From Trachelipus rathkii (Eukaryota > Arthropoda > Malacostraca > Isopoda > Trachelipodidae), in assembly GCA_015478945.1 (NCBI GenBank), contig JABUQX010018419.1:52501-106365 (forward strand): a stretch of DNA of 53,865 bases. The letters run 5' to 3'. The position numbers and the translations under genes were made by a program. This document shows positions 36,247 to 47,726 of the stretch, one piece after another. The number at the start of each line of letters is the position of its first letter. Within the stretch, counting starts at the first letter, position 1. The notes under the pieces are model-generated. The model was not told the origin of the DNA. It saw nothing but the letters and a program-made list of their open reading frames with translations, and made no database searches.

Positions 36247-36606
36247 TTATTATATATATAATATATTATATATTATTATATATAAGTAATAATATAAGTA
36301 TAGTATATATATTAGTATTATTATATATAATTATTATATTATATTTATATATATTATATTATATATATTACTATATATATATATATATTTAATATATGTA
36401 AAAGAGACCAATATTACATTGTTTAACAGCCTCCACAATTTTTCAACATAAAAACTATTTTCTTAAGTAGCTCATTTGTTTAAAAAAACCTTTCATAACT
36501 GCAAATATTCTCATATTTTGAAAAATCTCGCGCTGGAGTAACAGTAAAATAAAGCCATATATATATATATATTATTCATATTATTATATAGATATAACTT
36601 ATATAT

Positions 36607-36638
<32 letters not shown>

Positions 36639-36720
36639 ATAATAATATATAATAATATATTTTATATATTTTTATCTATATAATGATATAATTATGATAT
36701 ATAATATATTAGTATTTAAA
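36240..36720. repeat. TA-rich arrays
   Basis: Arrays at 36,240-36,395 and 36,556-36,715 with about 160 bp of AT-rich unique sequence between them. Confidence 0.9.
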
Positions 36721-36944
36721 TACATTAATCGCGTAAGTACACATACTAGCTCAACTTAACTTAGATCAATAACAAATTTATCTTTAAATAATACTTTGAA
36801 TCGAGCGCAAGCTATATTTTGATTGTTTATCAGCTGATTCGCAAACTTGCTTGGAATTAACACCTTTTATTCTTTTATTTTTTGCATAAAAGTTAATTTA
36901 GCTCGATCTTGCCTGCAACATACTCTACTCTTCGTGTCCTTTTC

Positions 36945-36979
36945 TCCTCTCTCTCTTTCTTTTTTTTTTTCACTCTTTT

Positions 36980-37036
<57 letters not shown>

Positions 37037-37135
37037 TCTCTCTCTCCCTCTTCTCTCCCTCCCTCTCTCTCTCTACATGTCTTGCTTTCTCTCTCTCTCT
37101 CTCTACTCTCTTTTCTTCTTCTCTCTTTTCACCTT
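36945..37135. repeat. (CT)n-rich tract
   Basis: A near-pure CT run at 36,980-37,024 with interrupted ctctccct/cttctct repeats around it. Two overlapping Ser/Leu-rich frames are artefacts. Confidence 0.95.
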
Positions 37136-37264
37136 CTTCGTTTTGATTTTTGCTTTGGAGGTCTTAGTGATGCTCTTAGTATTTAAATTAGGCAAATTTT
37201 AGATACCATATTCGTCAATGTATTTCCTAAGAATGAAACGTTAGATAAAAAGGTGTTGTATGTT

Positions 37265-37268
37265 CTAT

Positions 37269-37308
<40 letters not shown>

Positions 37309-37450
37309 ATACACATTAACAAATTGATAATATTATCAATATATTGAATATACTAATACTTGTATATACTCTATATATAATTATCATATTTATTATATTA
37401 TATAATATATTATAGATTATATTATATAACCTGAAATTATTATATACTTA
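37265..37450. repeat. TA-rich array
   Basis: A clean AT run at 37,273-37,302, then imperfect TA repeats. Confidence 0.88.
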
Positions 37451-37845
37451 AGTATACGTATCTATTATACATAGACTTCCCTCTACTTTAAAATTCAAGC
37501 AGTTATAGAACATATATATTCTATTTATATAATATGAATATTTCAACTAAATTAGCACAGTCTAGTGTTTTTTGTTATATTATCTCTCCAATTTGTCCGC
37601 TGTAACACGATTGCCTTGTCTGCACTATGATATTTATAATCGATGAGTTCTTCTTTGGCAGATTAAGACACTGATCCAATTAAAATACTTCTTAATGCAG
37701 AGACAGTCATAAACTGAACGATATTTTTGTTAAATTTTCGTTATCTATTTTATTTTTTGTCTTAAAGATGAAATATTATTATAAAGTAGATAAAAGTTGA
37801 AGCAAGATTTGTACGTTTTTTTCATTGACACAAATCCTCATTCAT
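37451..37845. other. Unrecognised AT-rich sequence
   Basis: Nothing identifiable on either strand. Confidence 0.5.
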
Positions 37846-37846
37846 C

Positions 37847-37847
<1 letters not shown>

Positions 37848-37880
<33 letters not shown>

Positions 37881-38038
37881 TATTATTCACTTAATTCGTA
37901 TCTGATTATATTATTTATAATGTATTCATCTCCTTATATTATTATTATATATTCTTATTACTTATCACTATTTATTATATTTATATTATTATTATTATTA
38001 TATCTTCTTATATTTTCTTTATTATTATTATTATTATA

Positions 38039-38114
<76 letters not shown>

Positions 38115-38117
38115 TTA

Positions 38118-38148
<31 letters not shown>

Positions 38149-38310
38149 ATTATTATATCTATTATTATTATTTTCTTATTATACTATTTTTTTATTCTTT
38201 GTTAATGTTTTATTATATTCTTATATTATTTCATTATTATAATTTTATTATTATTATTATTATCTATTTTATTATTATTATTATATTTGTATTATTATTG
38301 TATATTATTT
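37848..38310. repeat. (ATT)n microsatellite array
   Basis: About 460 bp of ATT repeats with the purest part at 38,038-38,113. The 171-codon Leu/Ile/Tyr frame across it is a by-product. Confidence 0.96.
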
Positions 38311-38800
38311 GATTTTAGTTACTTCCTTATCTTTGATAGATTTGCTTTTATTATAGTTGGTTTATAAAATTTATTTCATCAGTGTTTCTATATCAGGGTT
38401 ATTAGGTTATATTTGCCTCTAGTCCATCTTTTCCGAATTTTGACTTTCTGCTATATTATCATAAGATAGGAGTTTGAAGCTATAATTTCTAACTCATATT
38501 CCCGGGTATGGTAGCGCTTATAACAAATTTAGATTCCCTAATAATTATTTCCCTTTCATGGGTATATAAACTAATATGTATATTACTTCGTATATATATA
38601 TTATATTATTATTTATTATAAGATCCTTGGGCTTAGATGCATCATATATCCTTAGAGTGTGGATCTCCCCTGATATCTTATTGATAATTATACAGGAGGA
38701 ACTGCCTGTACTCTGCTCAACTACGTGCACCCTCCTCATGTTTATAAGACAGCTCATTAACTCGCGATGCTCGAATCCGTCATACTCTCTGCCTTCATTT
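38311..38800. other. Unrecognised sequence
   Basis: Ordinary-complexity DNA between ATT and TA arrays. Overlapping plus and minus frames at 38,545-38,929 show no known motif. Confidence 0.45.
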
Positions 38801-39445
38801 TCATATATACTATATATATTTATATTCTATATATATATAATAATATATTATATATATATAATATATATATATATATATTATATATATATATATAACAATA
38901 TATTATATATAATATATAAAAATATATAGTTATATATATTTATTAATTATAGGCGCTATTATAGTGTATATATATATATTACTAATTATATAGGGTTAAC
39001 TTTATTATATTATATAATATAAATTATATATATTATATATATATTATTATATATATTATTCTATATATTATAATATATTTAATATATATATTAATAATAT
39101 AAGTAATATATAGAAAGTTACGGCCTTATTTATCGCTATAATAGCACGCTATTAATAATAAATATTAAATATATATATATATATATAATATATATATATT
39201 TATATATATATATATATATATTAATATATATATATAAATTTTTTATATATAGATATATATATATATAGTATATATATTATACATATATTATATATATAAT
39301 TATATTATTATATATATATTATATATATATATATATCATGTATATTCATTTATATATATATATAATATTTATAATATATAATATATATATATATTACTAT
39401 ATATCTTATATATATTATATATAATATATATATATATACATATCA
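38801..39445. repeat. Imperfect TA arrays
   Basis: About 640 bp, with a short unique island at 38,940-39,000 and another at 39,115-39,160. The two islands look like inverted repeats of each other: ggcgctattatag at 38,952 and ctataatagc near 39,136. Confidence 0.88.
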
Positions 39446-39449
39446 AGTA

Positions 39450-39900
39450 TATTCAAGGGCGCGGCTTTACGGGACTGCACAGGAAGGCCGTGGCCTCCTT
39501 CTAAAAAAAATAAAAGCAATTAATGTAATAAATAATTCAAATTATTATTTACTACTATTAAATATGTTTACATGTTATACAAGAACGCTGAATTTTACAT
39601 TAAGATCATTTATTCTCTTGCGAACATTATTTTTTCGTAGGGATCATTGACTGGAGGAATTTCGATTTTTGCCCCAGGAAAGCATAATTATAATGCTTTC
39701 AAACATGTTGTCATTGCAACGTAAAGAGACCTATATTTCTTGTATTTTGATCTATTTTGCTGATTCTGCCCGAAAGATCTTCCTCTCGACAGTCATAAAT
39801 ACCTCCCAAAATTTGACCAACTCTACTTATAGTGAGAGTTATTCCCGCTATTGCAAATAAATATAAACAAATAAGGAAAATATTTTTTTATTAAAAAATA
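39450..39900. other. Unrecognised island between TA arrays
   Basis: Starts with a GC-rich 55 bp piece (39,455-39,505) that contains a near-palindrome around ggaaggccgtggcctcc and is followed by an A8 run, so it could be a SINE 3' end. The 63-codon plus frame at 39,669-39,860 is unrecognised. Confidence 0.4.
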
Positions 39901-40085
39901 TTAATTAAAAAAACTTATTTAATATTATACTTTATTAATATATTATTATATATATTATTATATATACTATTTATAATATATTATATATATATTATATCAT
40001 ATATATATATTTATAATATTAGAGAAGAAGAGAGAGGAGGAGAGAGAGAGAGATGAAGAGAGAGAGAGAGAGAGCAGAAGAGAGA
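39901..40085. repeat. TA array followed by GA tract
   Basis: A TA-rich array to about 40,018, then gagaga/gaagag repeats at 40,021-40,085. Confidence 0.9.
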
Positions 40086-41335
40086 AGTTATACTAAAATT
40101 TGATTATCATTGAGACGGATTGCCAGGTGTAAAAGCGAGGAAAAAGGCGTCGCCAAGATTGGAAGGAGTCATTGCGGGCAACGCTAAGTTCGGCACCGAG
40201 AATTTTAACGTGTCGATTAGAGCTGTATTTGGATCCAGCCTGGTGTCATCAGGTCTAGGTTTAACTCTTAAACTCGCAAGCTAATAGAGCCATCCTCCTC
40301 ATGATGAACTGTGTTGTCCAATCCATTAAAGAATTCATACGTCGGTTTTTGATATTCTGAAATTATGAACTACGATCGAAGAATACAGGGAATGAAGAAA
40401 AATAAGGAAGAGGAAACAGAGAAGTGAAGAAAAATTACGAGAAATGAAAATATGAATATTATTTGCTCATTACATAACGTCTACATACTCCTGTTCTTAT
40501 AAATTTTAAAGGAGATTGTTATTTGAACAAGTATTTATTATAGAGATTCGGCATAGAGATAGCAACTAATTAACAGTATCTATTACTCAGGAGATATCCC
40601 AGGTTGCTTCGAAATGCATGATACTTAGTGCGTCGGAATGATGCGTTCAAAACGAATTGGAAACACAGATTAATAATCGTGTTCTCTTGCCTGCCTAGAA
40701 CCAAGTTTGAATAGGTTTAACCTCGACTAAAGTTGGAATTATGAAGTATCACACTTATTCGGGATTTATGATGGTTATTAAGTATTGCATTTTAAGCAAA
40801 TGTTAGTAGTAAAAGAATTAAAAACGTTTGTTCTGGTATCTACTCGATTTTGTCCTCAATTTATGACTTGTTTACTGTGAATTATTGCATATTTACTTAT
40901 CAGTGTCCGAAATTAACAGTTATGGCTGTTATTTGACGTTAATTTCTCGTTGCTATTTATTTATTCCTTAGGTCTCCACCGAACATACCATGAATTAAGT
41001 GGAAGTCTGGATTACCGTGTAAGGAGTTGGTGCATTTTAAAAGGAATAAATAATTGTAACACTTAATTTATTAATTTCGTATAAGTAGATTCATCCTGAG
41101 TACGATATTTAATATCTGATATATTAGGGGGTATAATTATAAAAGTTTAAAATATGCAAAGTAAAATTGTGTTGTGTTAAGCACAATCATATTTTAGATG
41201 ATCAGTATATATAAAGAAAATCCTATTGCCTTGTTTTCTCCTTGTTTTGTTGTTTTAAGTGATGAGTTGGTTATCACTTCGATTGAATCGATTATTTGAT
41301 TCTATTACAGAATCTAACAGGATTTAAAAAGGAAA
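40086..41335. other. Unrecognised unique sequence
   Basis: About 1.25 kb. The first 170 bp are relatively GC-rich and open for about 40 codons in one plus frame, but no family is evident. The remainder is AT-rich with no signal. Confidence 0.45.
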
Positions 41336-41339
41336 CAGT

Positions 41340-42010
41340 CAAGATATTACATTATATATTATATATTATTATATATATATATATCAGATATAATATATAT
41401 TATATATTATTATATTATATATTAATACTTATATATATTGTATATATAATTATATATATATATATATATACTAATATATATATATATATATATTATTATA
41501 ATATATATATTATTATATATATATATTATATATTATATAATTATTATATATATCATATATTAATATTGACGAGTGCTTCCCCATGTTTTCGGTTCACGAG
41601 CCGCCACTGATAGTAATATATATTTTTTATTATTTATTTATACATATTTATATATTATATTATATATTTATATATATATATATATTTATATATAATATAT
41701 ATATATTTATTATTATTATACATATATTATAATATATATAAATTATATATATTATTTTATTATTATTATATATATATAATATATTTAATATATATAAATA
41801 TTATATATATATGTGTGCAGCAGAGTCATTTTTTCCGCGGATCGGATGATGGATGTTTGTAATATTATATATTAATATATTAATTATATATACTAAATTA
41901 TTTAATTTCTATATATATATATATTACTAATATTTTTATCATATATATATATAATTAATATTATATAATATACTTATATAGTATTATATATATCATATAT
42001 GACCTAATAT
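41340..42010. repeat. Imperfect TA arrays
   Basis: Arrays at 41,345-41,565, 41,610-41,813 and 41,860-42,005, separated by short islands (41,566-41,609; 41,814-41,858). Confidence 0.92.
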
Positions 42011-42179
42011 ATCTCAGGTTCTAGTCCACAATCTATTTAATATATTGTTCCAGGGTGCCGGGTGCGGACCGGTCAACTCAAATGTAGCCACTAACCTCTT
42101 CCCCAACTACCCATAATTAAAGAAATTCATACATGGCATATATACCTTTTGTGCACATAGTAGGTGGAAATCAAACATA

Positions 42180-42735
42180 TAGGGAAGGTTGTGCTTGAGA
42201 AACATCAATTTTTACCTTTTGTTGAGAGTCTGTTTCCATTTTTCTAATCATAACTAGCTCCAGCATTGCTAAATACTCTCTCACTTTAATAACACTAGGT
42301 TGAGAGGAACAGGCCAAAGTATTTCCTATGTAGTTTACTTAGCGTGTGGTAACATTTTGATGCTTCACTCCACCAACTGATAGGCTCATCATTTTTATTT
42401 TATCGTTTTTCAATCGTTTCAATCATTTGAACGTTATATGACTTTGGCAATGCGTGTGTTTCTTCATTCTACTTTAATGTAGAATTCTTCTGTGAGAATC
42501 TGTAAGATTATTACTGTACTAAGGCAATTGCTTTCTGTCAAGTTCGTTTTTTCCTTTTAATGGGTGGCGAATTATAGACTGTTCGGATTGAAGTTTTTCA
42601 ACTGCAAACACAAAAGCTTACGATAAAACTGCTCCAATATTGGTGCTTTACAAAATCGTTTCCATAATATACGGATCTAGTACGGTGCAACTATTATGAA
42701 GGTCATCTAATTATCCACAGACCAGAAGCTTTTGT
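42180..42735 (-). pseudogene. hAT transposase C-terminal remnant
   Basis: On the minus strand, the hAT dimerisation region is readable. SERVFSNAGA is encoded by 42,285-42,256, the hallmark block of hAT transposases. About 90 bp upstream on that strand is an ISWW block (the Trp pair at 42,375-42,370), then a KLHRKYFG stretch; this is the family order WW...LA-x-x-YL...SERVFS. Farther upstream, near 42,690, a VLDP block corresponds to the family LLDPR motif. Stops and frame changes occur between blocks, and no terminal inverted repeats are identified. hAT enzymes move DNA transposons by cut and paste; this copy is dead. Confidence 0.78.
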
Positions 42736-43190
42736 TCTAGCTCGTAGTTTATTCATCTTTCATTTCTTGTTTAAACCCCGTCATCATCTTTCAATTGTGA
42801 TGGTTCAAATACTATCTCTTAGCTGTTGGATTGAATTTCATAATCTGAGATAGAGCTAGTGGCGCTTAATTTTTTTAGGGAGATCCTAATTCGATATGTG
42901 ACTCTAGTGTGACTCAGACTGTATGAACTATCATGCTGTGGAGTCATAGCTCATCTCACACCAGCTGGCCGTCAGTCCATGTCCACCCATTCTAAAGTTG
43001 ACGTTAAGAATTCTTTGATGTACCTTTATTATAAATTCTTTACTTCAAATTCTACAATAACTTATCCGCGCAAGGTTCACGCAGGCAACGCAGCGGATGC
43101 AGAGCTGGAAGCGGACGGATCTTTAATACATAGCGCGATACTCCGCCGGTGCGAATGATGCGATTGAGTGACGCTTTACTATGCATCGTA
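42736..43190. other. Probable upstream part of the hAT remnant, unrecognised
   Basis: On the minus strand this would be the more N-terminal transposase region, but no catalytic DDE block is recognisable. The last 120 bp (43,070-43,190) are relatively GC-rich with several CpGs. Confidence 0.35.
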
Positions 43191-43194
43191 ATAA

Positions 43195-43370
43195 TAATAT
43201 ATATATATAATTATAATATATATATATTATTAATATATATAGCCATATATATATACATATATATATAATAATATATTATATATTATATATAATATTATAG
43301 CTATTATATATATCATATATAATATATATATATATATTTTTATAATATATACATATAATACTATTATAGA
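43195..43370. repeat. TA-rich array
   Basis: Imperfect TA repeats, about 175 bp. Confidence 0.9.
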
Positions 43371-43552
43371 GCCCTTGTTATGTCTTTTCAAGACCCTCCG
43401 TCGTTATTGATTTTTTTTTTGTTTTTTTCTATTGCTAGGACTGATACCTAGAACGTGAATTCATCCAGTGCGTGATTTACTGATTCCAAAGTTCAGAAAT
43501 CGTTTTAAGATTAATTATTTAAATAATCATCATTTTTATCAATTAACATTTA

Positions 43553-43638
43553 AAAAATGAAATATCTCGAAAGTACGGACACTTTACAGAAAAACCATTG
43601 GCCATACTATTGAAATCAGCGTATAAGCTATATATAAC

Positions 43639-43685
<47 letters not shown>

Positions 43686-43815
43686 TAATTTTCATAATGA
43701 ATTCTCAGATAAAGTACGACCGAACTTACGAAAAGAACCATACATATTTGGACTCAGCGTGTAAAAAGTTTATTACAAAAATGTATAAAAAGAATAAGTT
43801 AAAAAATTAAAGTTA
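43553..43815 (+). repeat. Two-unit tandem repeat of about 138 bp with poly-A run
   Basis: Unit 1 starts at about 43,553 and unit 2 at about 43,693. Both run aatga...tctc-ga-aaagtacg...acttac-gaaaa-accat...atttgga/attgaaa-tcagcgt-taa in the same order. Unit 1 ends in an A run of 39 (43,644-43,682); unit 2 ends in interrupted A-rich sequence directly before dispersed repeat B. Confidence 0.68.
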
Positions 43816-44050
43816 GCTCGAACCGACGGGGACAGAGGGGGGACGTTGTTCGTACCTCGTAGGGGAAGCGGCGGAGGACCGCCGCGACACCCAATCCACA
43901 GAGGCGGGGGGTTACCGGAGACCCTCCGTGAGGGCGGGATAGTCCTTACCTGGTCGTTCTCGTCGAAGGCCGACCAGAGACCCGACTCCTACCATCTGTG
44001 CGGTTTACCCTTGGTATTTCCTTTAGTTAAAAAAAAAGTAAAAAATAAAA
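43813..44050 (+). repeat. GC-rich dispersed repeat B, copy 3 (SINE-like)
   Basis: Starts agctcgaaccgacggggaca, carries gccgccgcgacacccaatcc, gagacccgactcctacca and ends cggtttacccttggtatttc before an A9 tail. It is full length compared with copy 1 and in the same orientation. Flanks are unrelated to those of copy 1. Confidence 0.75.
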
Positions 44051-44214
44051 TTAAACTGCGAAAGTCGTAAAACGTAAACTGGGTCTATATATTTTTAACT
44101 CATGTTTTACACCCCTTAATTGACTTGTTAGGTCATTATTACTAGAAATATATATCAAAAAAAAGACAAAAAAAATCAAAATGACGGAGTCGTAAAAAAT
44201 AAAGGTCTAATATT

Positions 44215-44365
44215 ATTATATTTAATAATATTTTGTATATAATATATATATAATTATATATATTTAATAATAATATGTTATTATTCATATATATTATTAT
44301 TATTATTATTATACATATATATTATAGGCTATCATAATATATATACTAAATATATATATATTATT
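44215..44365. repeat. TA/ATT-rich array
   Basis: Short TA and ATT arrays, about 150 bp. Confidence 0.85.
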
Positions 44366-44589
44366 CAATCGGCAACCACCCCTCTTGGCTGCCTCGGGTA
44401 TTACTATTCCCGTTGTTTCGTGTTAGGTTGTACCCGAAGGTCAGGAAAATTCGGCTGGGTCATTATGTTGTTAGCTAGGCTACCCTCTACGCTTAACCGT
44501 CCACAACTTAAATTTTCTCTAAAGCCTTTGATTTTTACCCTTGATGCGTTAAATTAGTGGTTTTCAATGCGGGAACCGCGTTTCCAAGG

Positions 44590-44754
44590 TCATCGACCTC
44601 GTTCGACAAGTTTGCTGTCCAGCATCTGACACTTGGTCATGACCTGGACTTCGGAGGAGTTTGGTACATTGGTCTCTAATGAGCTGAGCGTTTCGACAAG
44701 GTCGAATACCATTTCGGCAGGCTCTGGCGCTCTGTGAAGGAAATGCCAAGTCAT
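44590..44754 (-). CDS. Unrecognised 54-codon ORF
   Basis: ATG at 44,754 to stop at 44,590. The product is acidic and helix-like in its middle (FDLVETLSSLETNV), with a balanced amino-acid composition quite unlike the low-complexity frames elsewhere. It also contains CQMLDSKLVERGR at the end. No signal peptide or known domain. It may be an exon or a fragment of an unidentified element (gag-like helices are possible). Confidence 0.3.
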   Translation of the reverse strand: MTWHFLHRAPEPAEMVFDLVETLSSLETNVPNSSEVQVMTKCQMLDSKLVERGR

Positions 44755-44883
44755 GTCGGTAGTTGACTTTGAAATTTACAGCACATAGTTAGATTTTGAT
44801 ACTTGATGTGTCAAAGTACTGGTTTTATGAGGTAAGGAACAAGTCTTATAAGCCACACTTTCCCCCTCAATTCTAGAGGAGTT

Positions 44884-45261
44884 CTAGTTGTGTTCCCCGT
44901 CAAACTTGCTCTCTCCAGAGCTTTTGGCGTCAGCTAACCTGAGCCGAAGTTTAACGCCGCTACTCCTATGCGTGCGGTGTCCGAGCCACCAAATAAACGC
45001 CTTAGGACAGATGAAAAAGTCAAATAAGCCGACAGGACCGAGAGTATGGAATCGCGAAGATTGAGAGAAGAGGCGGGCCTTAGTGATCATTGCTTGCCGA
45101 AGCATGGCCGGAGCCGGAGCCGGAGCGGCCGGGCCGGAGCCGGAGCTGGAGTCGGAGCTGGAGCTGGAGCCAAAGCCTGAAGAGAAGGAGAGAGTGCGTA
45201 GTAGAGGTAGATGTAGAATGGATGAAGAAGAAATACGAAGAGGTCTACTATGACTGAGCAA
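44884..45261 (-). other. Open frame over GGAGCC minisatellite (doubtful)
   Basis: A 125-codon minus frame with a Ser/Gly/Pro/Ala-rich middle. Its plus strand is open too: from ATG 45,103 a 50-codon frame gives Gly-Ala then Pro-Glu-Leu-Glu repeats and an Arg/Glu-rich end. Openness on both strands comes from the hexamer repeat, so I cannot choose a gene. The C-terminal half of the minus frame (FDFFICPKAFIWWLGH) has ordinary composition and could be an exon. Confidence 0.2.
45103..45178. repeat. GGAGCC-type hexamer minisatellite
   Basis: About twelve diverged copies of a ggagcc/ggagct unit, with a ggccgg interruption. Much GC-richer than its surroundings. Confidence 0.85.
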
Positions 45262-45350
45262 ATGAGCTTTTGCCGTAGCGTTGTCGAGCCGGTTGCTGGA
45301 TTCTGGTGCGGTGCTGAGTTAGCAAACTATTCGCCTAATAACACAATGAT

Positions 45351-45605
45351 TTGACATCATGTTATTCATTCACAAGACCGTTAAAACTCGTATTATACAG
45401 TGTTTACGTCTCTGTTAACCTGAGCACCCCCAGGAGGGGTCCCAGAAGAAAAAACAGAGACTTAGCAGAAGAGAAATGCACAGAGTGCATGAGAGAAGAT
45501 ATGACAGGGAGGACGATTCCAGAAGGAATCAGAATTAAGATCCTCCCAATATCGAAGATGGGAATCGAACACACCAAAACAGTTTTCACCTTAAAACTGA
45601 CATGA
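45351..45605 (+). other. Unrecognised 84-codon open frame
   Basis: A plus frame with hydrophobic N-terminal part and a charged second half (RRKNRDLAEEKCTECMRED). A minus frame is also open (45,404-45,589). No domain recognised. Confidence 0.15.
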
Positions 45606-45609
45606 TTAT

Positions 45610-45701
45610 TTAGTATTATATATAATAATATATATATATTATTATTATATATATATATTAACTATATTAATATATATATTATATATATTATATTATATAT
45701 C

Positions 45702-45734
<33 letters not shown>

Positions 45735-45862
45735 TATATATATTTATAATATATATATATATATTATATTATATTGTATATAGTATATAATATATAATAA
45801 TATATATATATATATATTAAATACTATATATATATATATATCAATATATATACTTTATATTT
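45610..45862. repeat. Imperfect TA arrays
   Basis: About 250 bp of TA repeats ending near a T9 run. Confidence 0.92.
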
Positions 45863-46004
45863 TTATATTTTTTTTTTGTTATTATACATTGCCACCACTC
45901 AACGGGCTGAGCCCTTGTCAAAGGAGGGCGCAGGCATAAGAATAAGCGCGAAAGCCCAGCCAAGCCCAAACTTCTCAACTCAATCTCTTCAGACGAGCGC
46001 ACAA

Positions 46005-46850
46005 CGTGGGTTTAATAGAGAGGAGATTTATTACAGTTAGAAAAAACAGAACGATGGCACATGCGAGGTTCCACAGACACAGAGTGGCTGGGAGAAGTAA
46101 GGATGGAACCAAAAACGACATCGACGTCTGGGATTTTCAATGCTCACGCAAAATTCTTGACGACGGACATCCTGGCACCCCTTGTATTTGCGGGCGACGG
46201 GCTAATAAGGCTGGTGCCGGTTACGCCAACTGCTCCTGGCATTCTCCTGTGTGTTAGTACCTATAGAAAGAGATAATAGTGCAGACGTCTACGTCTGCGC
46301 AGCTAGAAGATTCAAGAGAGTTAGGGAGATGGCTCGGGCAGTTGAATAAAGCTTTAGACTCTTAGATCAACTCTAATTCCAACAGCAAGGTTACGAGATT
46401 GATTGCGCGTTGCCCCGAATGTAGCACAGGTACTACTCAAACAAGAGCGAATAAGGGTTTTAATAACTTACTGGAGTAGCTGTGCTGAAGAAAAAATTCC
46501 CGCATCCTGACACCAGAAATCCCGTTTCTGCAAGGCCACACTTTTAAGCACACCGTTATGATTGAAGTTTCAGATTCAATGTTTTGTGTTTATGTTCAGA
46601 CCAAGAATTTTCATGTTCGTCAAAGAGGGTGAGACGTTAGAACCGGCGAAAAAAATAGGAAAGTTAGGTATGTGTTTTTGACGAGGGAGATGTAAAGTAG
46701 TTGAGTTTTCATAGAGTTGAATCCTTTCACAATTGGGTGGCCCACCCGGGAATCCCATCCCAGGGTGGAGACACGTTTTTAAGTCACACAAACCATCCCG
46801 GAGATGATTTAAGTCACTAGCTTTCCTCATCTCGCGTCCTTTTTTGTCCC
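46005..46850 (-). pseudogene. LINE reverse transcriptase C-terminal remnant
   Basis: Read on the minus strand, several blocks typical of the post-catalytic part of LINE polymerases occur in order with frame changes between them. FNSMKTQLLYIS lies near 46,720-46,685. NMKILGLNIN follows near 46,610-46,580, FSSAQLLQ then KTLIRSC near 46,495-46,450, an LRRRR stretch near 46,290, and PATLCLWN near 46,093-46,070, corresponding to the conserved LWN-LP block at the end of such ORF2 proteins. The YADD catalytic box is not found upstream of 46,850. Plus-strand frames here (46,006-46,276) are shadows. It resembles Jockey/CR1-like LINEs, as does the fragment at 4.8-5.5 kb. Confidence 0.75.
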
Positions 46851-47720
46851 GTTAATGTTTATAAGGGTTACTAGACTCTACCATTTAGTCTGAAATTTGA
46901 TAGAAAGGTATAGTTGGAATACTTAAAGTTAATTTTGATAAAAGAATCCCTGCTAGCTGGTGTCTGAGATAAATTCAGGATATAGAGAGTTGCGATGGTG
47001 TATGATTACGTACGTGGAGCGGCATTACTTGGAGCGAAAACTTCTGACGAATTGCATTTATGTCTATAATAGTTTTTATCTGTGTGTGAAAACTTCCTGT
47101 TCTCTCTCTCTCTCTGCTCGTGTTTCTATTCTGAATGAACTACAATATTTTTATTTCTTGCGGCATCCTTCTTTAGGTTTTCCAGTGGTATTATTTGCCA
47201 CCTGATTTTTTTTTAGGCTTAATTCCTGTATCTCTTATTTTTGCAACATCCCTTGATTATTTTGGGAACCCTAGTTTTTTGTTGCATATTCTCAACGAGC
47301 GTGTGGTCCGGAGTTTCGAGTGTGTGTGTGTGACGATCTGTCCTCCGCCCTTAATTCTCTTGTCTTGTGATCCAAACCTTTGGTGCTTTCCACTTGGGTC
47401 AATTTGGATCCACAAGCCGTAATCTATATTTCGTGCCGACCCATAATTTGCAACCCTTATTTTCTGTTCGGATCCGATATATATACAGGGCTGCAATATT
47501 TTGCTATCCGCAAATTTTCTCGGTCACCCTTGTGTATTCTTACGGTTGACATTTGAGACCTTGATTTTGGTCAACCCTTTCGTAGAGGTTGCGTCCGACG
47601 GTGCGCTTAAAAAGAGACCGTCGTGACGGTCTCTCCCCCCCCTTATTTTTTGACACCCCCCCCAACGCCCTTTATTGGGGCTAACGCCCTTTTTTTTGGA
47701 TTCGTCCTTTGCCTTGATGA
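46851..47720. other. Unrecognised sequence upstream of the minus-strand LINE
   Basis: If the LINE were longer, its palm domain would be here, but no DISKAFD- or YADD-like block is visible on the minus strand. Overlapping open frames in both directions at 47,195-47,550 are unrecognised. There are C8-C9 runs near 47,634-47,665. Confidence 0.45.
47613..47634. other. Perfect 10-bp hairpin
   Basis: agagaccgtc, a 2-base spacer (gt), then gacggtctct: an exact inverted repeat. A second gacggt lies just upstream at 47,597. A pyrimidine run follows. It is not near a gene end, so a terminator role is not supported. Confidence 0.85.
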
Positions 47721-47726
47721 TTTCGG

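Noticed and set aside
36847..37202. Overlapping Ser/Leu frames
   Set aside because: By-products of the CT tract; two phases are open at once.
46006..46276. Two plus-strand frames of 71-83 codons
   Set aside because: Antisense of the minus-strand LINE fragment, whose LWN block is recognisable.
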